Positions 9,728-22,300 of a DNA stretch of 64,000 nucleotides are shown here, piece by piece. The translations under genes and the position numbers were made by a program. The DNA is from Sinonovacula constricta (Eukaryota > Mollusca > Bivalvia > Cardiida > Solecurtidae): NCBI GenBank assembly GCA_007844125.1, contig CM017572.1:23268879-23332878 (forward strand), in the 5' to 3' direction. Position 1 is the first letter of the stretch. Each line of letters starts with the position of its first letter. A model generated the notes under the pieces. That model did not search any database and was not told the DNA's origin. It worked only from the letters and a program-made list of their open reading frames with translations.

Positions 9728-12700
9728 GTAAGTATTGGTATTTTTTCCGTAAATTGCCTTCACAAAGAACACGAGCACGATTGTAATTTGTTTTCGCGAA
9801 TGTGTTTTTTAATATATATATATTTTTTTAAATAAATGTTACATTGTCACATTTGATTTCGTTATGGGCATGAAACCTGGATGAATTAAATTATTTTAAG
9901 CTTTCCGTGTAGCATATAGAGACGTTAAGACAATTTGATGCATACATCTATAAGGATATACTCTGCCAGTAGTGTTTGCCCTCTTGGTGACGACAAATTG
10001 TGCCGTAGACCTCTGAAAATTTTCTATGTTGCCAACCATAGTACTTGTCATATTGCACAGCATGCATTCTTCTTATTACAGGATTGTGCCGGTGAAGGCA
10101 TTCTGCTACATCCATGGTTAAGTCCGAGTCGACTAAAGTTTAGTGATATAATGTTATTGGTTTATTTACTCCAGTTTATGGGATGTTTAAAAATTATGTA
10201 TCACAGAGGTCTTATCAATACTTGAGGTGTCAAGGAGCTGGTCATACATTATAACAGGTATCTAGTTAAAAATCTTAATTTTAAACATTTCGATGTCTGT
10301 TTTATGTCAGTTGCTGTAGTGTTGTAATTATTTTCTCTATTTGTAAAAAACTTTGAATGAACATAAGTCATACTCATGAACTCCCAATTAAAATTTACTA
10401 ACCTGAAGGATTGGTATGTTCGATTGATTGGTAACTATTGTCTTACTGACTGGTAGCTAATTTCTGGTCGATTCGTAATCAGTATAAATTTTTCCAAAAC
10501 TACTTAGAACACTATGATTTTATAGTACAAAACATTAGAAACAGAGCAAGAAGAAGAGAGCATTTCTTTATTACCAGTTATACAGAGTATAAAACATGGA
10601 GCTATAAATACAGACGTCAGAATTTAAATTAAAAAAATATATAGGAAAGTGGGCATAATTACATAAATCATGATCTTAAAGTATGGTTAAACTACAATAA
10701 ATACCTTCAATCAAGGTACAACTTTCAATACTCGCCACTGTACATACAATGTACAGCATACACTTGGGACAAGTTGTCCAATATTAGTAAGAAGTTTACC
10801 TGACTCTTGCTCGTTTGGCCCAATTCGTTTGGCCCATGTCCTTTTCACTGTGGCGCTGCACCATGCCCTATTGTTGTAAAACCATAATGCCCTTTGACTA
10901 GGTGCAGTGTGCCATGCTGCCCTTATCTTGACCATGCCCTAGTCCACTCTGTGCAGACATATTTATCAGAATCCTCTTAAAGCAGTTCTTACCTGATGCG
11001 TTTCCATGACACCGCATTACAATGCACAATCAAGTTGTGAATTGCCTGCTTTGCATTCATTCAACATCATTGATTGGTCATTGGTATCAGGCTGCATTGT
11101 CTTACTCGCTACAAAGACCAGGAACCAATGAGCATTTCAACTATTAGCAAGGCAATGTTGTGATTGTTTCGCATCAAACGGAAATAAACAAATATAATAA
11201 ATAAATTTTGTTAATTGATAAAAAATACTACTGAAATAATCCATTGCAAATCTACTGTACTCTCGCTACCAGCTTAAAGTTTTTTAAAGGAATATTAAGG
11301 GTGACCATAAAACAAATACTTTGATTTGCAAATAATGAAAATGTCAACGGCACATATCTGGAAAATCACTTTTATCAATCATTGACAGATTCAAATTTAC
11401 AAAAAGCAATTAAGTCTCTTACAATTTGGGTTTGTCCGCACCAGGGAGAAGACTTGCTTACAGAAATCCCCGCCAGAGTTCCATGTGTGTGGCTAAATGT
11501 ATATAAATCCAGAAACTAAGTAAGTATTCTTGAAGGTGGTATCCTACAGTTTGGACCAAATATTTTTTTCTCAAATAACCAAACAAGTCATTGTTAGCTG
11601 AAAAAGCCCTGAAAAAAGCTGTTCATTGATGCCCTAGATCTGTGTGAATAGTGAAATATAAATTCCTACTCATCATTACAAACAGTTATTTCCTGTCTGA
11701 GCTAGACTGCAGAGACAGATAATTTTAAACTTGAACAGTGTGAGGATAGAAAAAGTACTTGATACTATGTTAATGATTAGGGCTGTCGCGTTATATCGGT
11801 ATATTGTGAGACTGGGTAAATTCAATACAGTATCGCGATACACAATGAACATACCGTTTTTTACGTTATTTTGTAAACTTTGGATGATTCAGCCATTTTG
11901 TGCATCCAAAATCAAAGATGCTTGTATTAATGAAAAGTGATCGCCGATAACTGACTGAAAATGTAGTCTGATGTCAAATTCATGCTAGGCTAGTTGATTC
12001 TAAACCGATCGGAAAATGCCGCGTACTAGATTTGCATTTGTGCTATTCATTTATACAAGAGTTTTAAACTAGGTTTTGACTTGATTTGACATTTTCATTT
12101 CTAGACCCTATTATAATTGGGTGAAAAGCTCCTTATAATAATTTAATCAAAATTGGCAATATATTGTGGTACATATTGCAATATGCTCAATATGTATAAC
12201 AATATATCGTGGTACGCTTCAAGTGTATCGTGGCAGCCCTATTAATGGTCTTGTTATATTGTTGTCAACTGGTCAAAAGCTGATTAAGTAACCATTATCA
12301 TCTGTATTTTTTTTTTTAAATTTCATCTTGAAATGTCCTTTCAGACATCTGCATGCAACAAGGAAAGGAAATCACAATATGAATCTGTGATATACAATAC
12401 CAAGACCGAACCAGGAGCCAAGAAAGGTAGGCCGGAGTTAGCTAGATTACAAACAACACCTGCTGAGGCTGCCATAGAAGCTTACTATAACTAGGTTTTA
12501 TCAACATTTTTTCTATTGATTGAGTGTAATTACTCATTTTTTGATAATAATACTTTTTGCAGAAATAAAGATTTTTTCCCCAATTTGTTTACAAACATCA
12601 ACAAGAAAAAAACTATCAAATAACTTTTATTATATACTGGTCTTCCCAAATTGATAATTTTTTAATAATTATAATATGTAACCACGTACATCAAAGTTGC

Positions 12701-15700
12701 CTTACTTTTAATGTTAAAAGATTCTGTATGGTCTACTAGTTATTTTGTTCATTTATATTGGATATTGTCAATAATTACCACCCAGACCTGGTAGCATAAT
12801 CGGTAGAGTTTCAGCTTCAGGGATGGGAGGGTTCAATGCCGGGCCGCGACATACAAAAGTCATTAAAAATGGTAGTGGTATAGCTTCTTTGCTAACACTC
12901 AAGCAAATATACGGGTAGCTCCACGACTGGTTGGCCCGGTGTCAGGATAATGTGACAGGGTATTGTAGGTGTTCCAGCATGCTGTACTCAGTAAAGGCAG
13001 CATTATATCTTCTTCAAGTGGAAACTGTCTCCAGATAACTGAAAAATTGTTGGTGAATGATAAACCCAACAAGCTAAACAATCAATAATTAGTTTTCTAT
13101 GTATGAATATTGTTGATATGCAAAACAGAGTCTTATTGGATGACTTCTGTCTGTTGTGTGAGGCACCCTTGGTAGAGAAGGTAGAGCCGACGTGAAACTC
13201 CGTTAACACATGCATGCATTCACTATGTGGGTATGATTCCTGGTTAGAGGGGAAAAAAGGTCATGTGGCGATCCAGCTACTTTGTTGTACATCGTTAAAT
13301 GAATGTAATTGAAATTGTGCAAGTAAACGTCATCAAAATATGGAGTAAAAACCTAACCACCATTTGGCATAGCATGTACATATGCATGGTGTAATGAACA
13401 TAAGTGATGTTTTTTAATGATTGCTTTATCTATTAATTTTTTGTGATATGTTGTTTCTAGATATCAGATGTCCCCTGCCAGACACATACAGTCCCCAGTT
13501 TGTGGAAGCAGCCTGGTACGACTGGTGGGTCCAACAAGGCTTCTTCTCTCCAAGGGTAAACATTCTCTAGTTTTTATTTTTTTTTTAAAAATATGTATTA
13601 CTGCAGTTATCTCCCTTGTGGAAAGGTGTTATCCTATTTATTATGATTTTATAGTTAATTTTTTAATTATCATTAAAAGCTCCAAGAATATTATTTTATT
13701 GTTTATACTTTTAATAGCATGTTATGATTATATCAACATTGTTGCAGTCTAAATTGTCCTAATAGCTAAAAGATTTTAAATGACATAATTTTACTGCCCT
13801 AAGCATATGAAATGACTAAACTAAAGGGAGATAACCTAGTTCAATTGGACATGTTACAGTAGTGACTCTTTGTAAACGAAAATGCAATTTTCATGTCTCC
13901 TAATAAAGGGTAACTAGCACATCTGTAATATAACCAGACATTGTAGCTCAATCAGTAGAGCATCTGCTGCCACAAACGGCATTAGCACTACTACTACCAC
14001 CAAACAGCCATTTTGGCACCACCAAAACCACACAACTATAATCTATCCCTACCACCACAACTACATTTATATTTGTCATCACCATCACGGCCGGTACCAC
14101 CACCACCAGCAACAACACCACCGTCCCAGCACCACACGACAACCCATCTCATTATCTCTACCACCCCAACTACACGACTATTTCTGTCATCACTATCACG
14201 GCCATTACTAGCACCACCACTACCACCGCAACCACAACAACCATCACTACCTACCACCAAGACGATCACTCCCATACCAACGCCGCCACGAACATGACCT
14301 TGACAACACCAGCATTACCAGCACAACACACAAAATACTACGGTTACCATCCATACAACTGTCCCCTCCACCATCAGTACCAGCGTGGTGGTCACCACTA
14401 TGACTACCACCACCACATCCACCACCCCATTGTTACATCTTCTTTAATGTTGATAGTGTTCTGGTCCATACATGACTTCACTATTAAATCAAAGCCAATA
14501 TTGGTTTTACTGTATATTGTTCATTTAACTTTTACTGCTCTGACATGGAAGACTGAGTGACGGCTCCAGGTACAAGAGGCCTCGGATTTGATCCAATGCC
14601 ACAACATAGTCAAAGTCATTAAAAATGGTATTGGTATAGCTCTTTTGCTAACGTTCAAGCAAATATATGTGTAGGTCCGCAACAGGTTGGCCAGGTGTTG
14701 GGATAATGTGACTTGGTGTGGTATAATGGCAGGTGCTATAAACAGTGAAGGCAGTTCTAGCGGACAATGTCTCCTGATGCCTGATATATTGTTGCTAAGA
14801 CTATAAGCCCAATAAACAAACAAATAAACATGCATTATATAGGCTGATGGTATGATCTTGACTTAGATTGCCCGACCATTCTTGAGCAAATGAAGTCATG
14901 ACTTCAATACAAGTCACCATTTTAATCTCAACAAAATAAAGTTTTTCTTTTACATTGTTTAATTTAATTTTATTTTGAAATGTATCTCTCTGGGGACAGT
15001 TGGGGGGGGGGGTGAGAAATGAGTTAAAACAACAAATTAAAACCCAGTGCAAGGTTTCAGGCATGAATTTGCAAATACTTTGTAGTTATGATGGCGTCTT
15101 GAAATTCCTGAAGTGAGCCATTCTTCCTAAAGAATATAGGGCTTGAATTATTTAGGCATTTTGTCCATTTGTGGACACATTGCTCGCTTAATTATCTGCC
15201 AGCCTACAAATTTTATTTGGTTCGAAAACAATATTAAATTTACTTATACAGTTCATTGCATTTAGCATACCATGGGGACTTCATCTTTAACAAAAACAAC
15301 GGCATAACTCTAATATAAATATTAAATGTTAAGTTATGCACTTCCAGCCAAAATCAAACACCATTCTTTGCTTGCTTTTGTTTTATTACAAATGTAATGT
15401 GTCTCCCCAGACTACAAACTCCAGCTCAGAAGGAAGGTCAGATGACAGGTTTATTATCTGTCTTCCCCCACCCAACGTGACTGGAACTCTCCACCTGGGC
15501 CACGCCCTTACCTGTTCTGTACAAGATGCTCTTGTAAGATGGTAATAAATATTTCTTTGAACATGAAACACAAACATGGTATTGTTGTTCTTTGGAGAGC
15601 AACATAAAACCCTCTTAGAATAAGCATTATAAAGTTGTTTAAAGTGACATACTGTCTTAAAATCACAACTTTTTTTATACATGTTATATTACTAGAATTG

Positions 15701-18700
15701 TTTTACTAAAACTTATCTTGAAGTTGGTGTCCGGCAGTGTGGACCCAAAATATTTTCATTATACATCTAAGTAAACCATTGACAGATCTTGTAAAATGCT
15801 GTTTATTGGTGTCATACACCAGTCGGAAAAGTGAAGCATAACACTACAATCATCATTACAAACATGTATTTCCTATCTGAGCCATGCTGCACAGTTAGTT
15901 ATTTTTAAACCAAGAAAACCATGTGACCACTAATGTTTTAGTTAATCCACGTCATCCTCTGTGACGTCGATGTCTATTTTAGCAGGAATTCCAATCAGTC
16001 TTATTTACAGGTATTGTTACATATATAAAATGTAGGCAAACTGTCAGATACCACCTTTAAGAGCAATTGATGAAATTATAGCCAGATAGCTTGATTCTTG
16101 AGATTGAGCCAGATAGCTTGAATTTTTAGATTGTAGCCAGATAGCTTGAATTTATTTTTAAGTTGGCAGTGTTTTATTACTAATTTGTTTTGAGAACCCT
16201 TCAGACTGCGACATTATAATATAATTACATTTTATCTTTGGAATGAGATAAGCATTGGTCAAATCTACGAAAATTCTTCATCCAGTTTTGAATTTAGGGA
16301 TATTTTTTTGTTCTAAAAGTGGTTTTATGCAAACCAACAAAACATGTTACTTGATAAGATTGACTCAAACTATCCCAAATATGTGATTCATTGTTTACAA
16401 ACCCAACGTGTTTATGACTGATTTTCCCAATTATTCTGCTTATTCCACTTTTTTGCAAAAATCACCAAGCTCTTGATAGCCACACGATTTATTTTGGAGT
16501 TGCCCAAAATGTTCTTAAAAGTATTTTGGTTGTTGCTGCAAAATAAAAAAAATAATTTCCCCACATGGTTTTGATTTTTTTAGACTTTGAATATTCTAGG
16601 TAAGGGTTTTGTAATCAAATTGAACACAAATCATATCAGTAAAATTAATTTTACAAGTATAAAACTTAAAAACTATACACGTTTCCTTCTTAATCTGGTA
16701 GAGTGACGCAGAATATGTAAAAGTGAAAAAATAGAAAGAAGAAAATTTATGCCCATACCGGGATTCGAACCCACAACCCTCAGTTTTGAAGCATTTTAAC
16801 CCTAATTTTGATACTCTTCTATTGGAGGTGCAGCATTACATTTGCTCTACCTTAACAGGCACCGTATGCGTGGCAAGGACACCTTATGGATCCCCGGGTG
16901 TGACCATGCAGGTATTGCTACTCAGGTGGTGGTAGAGAAACAGCTCTGGAGGGAGGAGAGGAAGACGAGACATGACCTGGGACGGGAGGCATTTTTAAAT
17001 AGAGTCTGGGAGTGGAAACAGCGGTAATTAAGCATTACCATAGCTCCTCTTTTAAGCCTTATAGTGCTACAACAAGGAATATTTTTTCTTTATTCTTAAT
17101 TCTAACTAAATGCTAAGGTTATTAAACATTTTGCTTAAGGAATTTTACTACAGATTTATGAAAAATAATCTTTTCATTGAATTTTCAAAATTTTGGATGT
17201 ATAAGGTAGAATGAAATGTTGAATTTCAAAAATGAAAAAAAAAGTTTTTAAGTTTTTTGTAAAAAAAAGCCAATGGTAACCGTAAATGTTAAAACTGTCA
17301 AACTACTGTATTTACTTAATAAATACTAAAATAGTACCACAAACCATAATATATGCAACCAAGATAATTTTACACATGAATGAAAGATTTAATAATCTTA
17401 ACATTTTTCTTTACAAAATGAGCTTTTTATTTTTTTTTCACTCGACAAAAATTGAGAGAAAAAAACCCTATGTATTCTGAAAAAAAATAAGATTGTTAAA
17501 GCATTCCCTTCTAGTTTTTAACTCGCCTGAGCTTATGCTTAGGGTATGCTATTGCTCACGGTCTTGTGTCACGAAGCCATCTGAAACCGCTGGGCCAACT
17601 TTTTAAGAGGCTTAAGTAGAAGGGGGGGACATGTTGTTCAAGTAACTTTGATCCATCAAAAAACATAGCCTTGTATTAAGATTATAATTCTGGTCTGTCA
17701 AAAGACATGGCTGCAAGGGATGTGGCCATTTTTCATATAAAGCTCTATAGGAAAACTTTGTCAGAAACTACATATTCTTAGGGTGACCCTGTATCAAGGT
17801 TGTCCAAATAATTCCAAATTATTTCCGCAGAACTCTACCAGATTAAGAAGGATATGCATGTAGTTTTTAATTTTTATTTTGTCAATGATTTAAATAGTAT
17901 GCTTTGTGCTTAATTTTATTACAACTTCATTACCTGGTATATATTAAAGTCTAAAAAATGTGGTGAGATTATTCTACATTTTGTAGCATCAACCAAATAC
18001 TTTATTGAACATTCCAGGCAACTTTGAAATAGATTATTTGCCTTTCAAGAGCTCTGTGATTTTTTAAACCAATCAAGTATCATGTTTTGTTGGTTTGTCT
18101 TACACTATAATTTTTTTCCAAATAATACTCAATAGAAAAACTCTTCTCCTAAAGCGGATATTACATTTGAAGATTTCTTATTTTATTGCTGATACTGCTT
18201 CGTCCGTCGTCAACATTTACCTTGTGAACACGCTAGAGGCCACAGTTTTTATCCAATCTTCATCAAACTTAGTCAGAATGTTTGTCTGCATGAAATCTTG
18301 GATGAGGTTATTATTGGGTCACCTTGGGTCAAAAAGTAGGTCACTAGGTCAAATTTTAGTAAAAACTTGTCAACACACCAGAGACCATATTTTTAGCACA
18401 ATCTTCACCAAACTTCTTCAGAATGTTTGTCTGCATGAATTCATGGATTTCAAGAAATTGCTCTGGACATGATAACCTAAATATAAGGACAGATGTCAGT
18501 CATTGATGCAAAAGTGGTGTGTATTACATTTATTTTTAGCCAGAAAAAACACTTTCCAGTGGGCTAGAATCTTCATAAAATTCACAAGTCTTCTCTTGAA
18601 TTTAGTCACCATGGGTGATGGGACGTGAGTTTATTTTGATGACTGTTAATATACTTTTTACTCATATAACCTTCTTTTTTTTTTTTTTTTTTTTTTTAAT

Positions 18701-19278
18701 TTGTCGCTGCAACCAATTATGATCATTATAGCGACGTCCAGCTGTTTTGGTGTAGGAAGACCCCAGACAAATGTCGGGGTAGAACCATCTGCACACCGCA
18801 GGTCAGCTATAAGACCTTTCCACATTAAGTCCTTTGCCCTGAACGGGACTTGAACCCACTGGGTGAGAGGCTTAGTGGTCAGAGGAGTTACAAGTCAGCG
18901 ATTCTATCACTATGCCATGGGTGCCCCCTTCATATAATCTTAATTTTTTTTTTAAGCATTCATATTGTTCTTGTGGGTAATAATGGCATATCAATAAATG
19001 TGGATCTCAACATACAATATTTTTAAGATGCAATATTATCACACATGTAATGTTTTACAGAAAAGGGGACACAATCTATGATCAGATGAAGAAACTTGGA
19101 ACCTCGCTGGATTGGGATCGAGCTACTTTCACCATGGATACAAAAATGTCTTGTGCGGTGACAGAAGCATTTGTGCGACTTCATGATGAAGGATTAATCT
19201 ACAGAAATAACAGACTAGTCAATTGGTCCTGCCAGCTAAAATCCGCCATCTCTGATATTGAGGTAAAAATGTATTCAG

Positions 19279-19316
<38 letters not shown>

Positions 19317-22300
19317 TTTGCTTAGTTTCTTTTAAAGGTTTCAGCAATTTGGCACAGTTGGAAATTTGTTATATACTTTAAAGTTGTTATCTGACAGTTT
19401 GCCTATATATATCAAATAATATAATATCGAACTACTGCTTTAGGGGAATTTGGACATAATTTTTGTATGAACCCATACTTAACCCCAATAAATACGATTT
19501 TGAACACTAACTGAGTTGTTAAGACAGAACTTTTAGCGAAAAGAAATCACTCCAATGTGAATTCTTTCCAATTGTGTGAAAAGCTTGATAGTGGTATATG
19601 CTAAAAATAGATAGTGATGTCAGAGTGGTTTACCCAGATGACTATAAAACGTATCAAAATTAAGTGGTCACATGTTTATTTAAGTTTAAAAATAGCTATC
19701 TCTGCAGCATGGCTTGGATAGGAAATACCTGTTTGCAGTTGCAAGTAGTGATTTATGCATGATTGTTCACACAGACCTAGGAAATCAATGAACAGCATTT
19801 TGATGGATCTTTTCAGGTAACAATAACCTTTCTGTTAATTGAGAAAATAAAATTGGTCCAAACGGTCGGATATCACCTTTAATATCTTTTAACTAAATTT
19901 GGCTCTGTCTTGAAGTTTCAGCCCTATCAAGGGAAAGTGAACTCAGGCTTAGCTTGCTTTTTATCTTTTTCTACTCTTTAGCATTCATTAAAAATGTTAT
20001 TGAAAGCTGTTTGGAAATTATATCATCCATTTACTGTTAAGCATACTCCAGATGATGTCATACATGTACATATTTTATGCCAAACAATGAAATGTAGGGA
20101 TTTTTATGAAATAACAGGTATAATATTATTGTAAAAATAACACTTATTGGAAACTTTTTAATATAGTTCTGTTGTAAAATGAAATTTTCCAACACAGTGA
20201 ATAAACTCATAAAGTTTTCAAATTATATCACATGACCAAAATTTCTTCCAATTAGTTGTTTTCTGTTAGTTACTTTAAATCCAAGTTGTATTGTTTATTA
20301 TAGTATTAGAGTATTAATTAATAATTAATATCATTGTTTACTGAAGAAAAAAAAAATACCCATTTTAATCAGAATTTTTTTTTACCTTCTAAAATAGAAT
20401 TGTTTTATAGCTTTTTTATTTTGTGGATAATGATATTTTAATAAGTTATTTAGTTAATTCTATTATTGTATTAAAGGTATTGATTTTTTTGGTTAATTTT
20501 CATTGTTTTAAAATTTTATATGCAATGAAACAATAATTGTCATTTATTTGACATCAAGCTATTTGTTATGGAATCTTGAATAATACCTTTGTTGGAAGGA
20601 CAAATAAAAATTAAATTAAAATTAAATTTATTTAAAACAATTAGGCATAACCAACCTTTTTTTTTAGTTGTGAATATTGTATTTTTCATCTTGTAGGTCG
20701 AGAATCTCCAAATAGATGGAGTGACCAAACTGTCTGTACCGGGGTATAGTCGTCCTCAGGTGTTTGGGGAAATTGTCATGTTTGATTACCCAGTGGTTGG
20801 TTCAGGTAAGTACATGTGTCAACTCTCTTTAACTGAAAAATAGTTAATTGCATATTTTTTTAATAGCATGGCTAATTGTTTATTGCTTTATTGCATTGTA
20901 AGTTAATTATAATTTGATTAAATGTATATTTGTTATTTGCATTTTGGATAATTCCATATTGGTTATTTTAATATTGGTTGTCTATATATTAATTGCATAT
21001 TCATTAATTGGTTAATTTTAAGTCAGTCAATTCCATTTTCTTTTTGTTGCATTATAAAATTTCTGAAATTCCTTACTTCAGAAGAAATTAAAGATTACCA
21101 TGGAGTTGTTAACTTCTTGATATTAATAGTATGTAAGACAGTAAATATGTAAAAAGTAGTTTAGCTTGTTTGTCAAGACGAGACAAATTGTTTTAACGAG
21201 ATGACTAGTAATAATTATTTGTTTGTTTGTTTTTTGTTACATCGCACCGACACAATTATGATCATATCGGTGATGTCCAGCTAATTATTGGTGGAGGAAG
21301 ACCCCAGACTTACCACTGGGTAGAACCACTGGTACATCGCAGGTTAGCTTGAAAACCTCCTCACATGAAAGTTCTCGCCCCGACTGGGACTCGAACCCCC
21401 GCGGTGAGGAGTTACAAGTCAGTGACTCTGACCACTCGGCCAACGGTGCCCCTCAGTAATAATAATAAGGCTTATCTTGTCCTAAAAAATATAGATAAAA
21501 ATTATCACAAATATTGCTCTTGTAGAAGAGAGACTGACAGTTGCTACGACAAGACTAGAGACAATGCTAGGAGACACGGCAGTTGCTATACATCCTGACG
21601 ATACCAGGTACCAACATTTGCATGGGAAATATGTCATGCATCCAATAGATGGACGACACCTGCCCATCGTGTGTGATGACTTTGTGGACCAGACATTTGG
21701 TACAGGTATGTAATGAATATATATATTTATTATATACCTATGAATGTTTATCTGTAAAATTAGTTTGTATTTTCCTGTTGAATACATATAGTTGTATTCC
21801 ACTCTCCTTATTTGATAAAACCCCTTGTATTTTACTTGTTGCTTATGTAAACTGAAAGTGCATAATATGACGGACTACTTTTTCTATAAATAGAACAGAT
21901 CGGTAATTTCCAGTTATTTCCAGCTGTTTTCCTGTTAAACACTTATTGTTACCTTTAAATATGACCAATAATTGTTTGTTGGTGGTATTATTCTTCAAAC
22001 TTACAAAACAAAGTGTGTAAATAGATTTAATGCAATATATGCCAGATTTCTGTGCATGTAATGAATATATATATGAAATATGATATAAATTCTCATGGTT
22101 AAATGTTAACTTTGTATAATAGAAATATACAGCCAATCCTTATCTAGAGCTTAAGAGTCTCTTATAACAAGGAAATTCTTTTATTGACCGAGCTTACCAA
22201 GCTCTCGCACATTTTTGCTTAATTATTCTATGGATAAAAATACCTACTCTACTTACATGAGTATTGGTGTCCATGTAATGTCCATGTTAAAGGTATCATC

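Noticed and set aside
9935..10225. 96-codon ORF in VARS2 intron 1 as an extra exon
   Set aside because: No ValRS similarity. Adding any in-phase part would not improve the N-terminus, and exon 1 to exon 2 already joins in phase.
14013..14297. Pro/Thr-rich 94-codon ORF and opposite Gly/Val-rich ORFs
   Set aside because: Explained by the low-complexity (ACC)n block.
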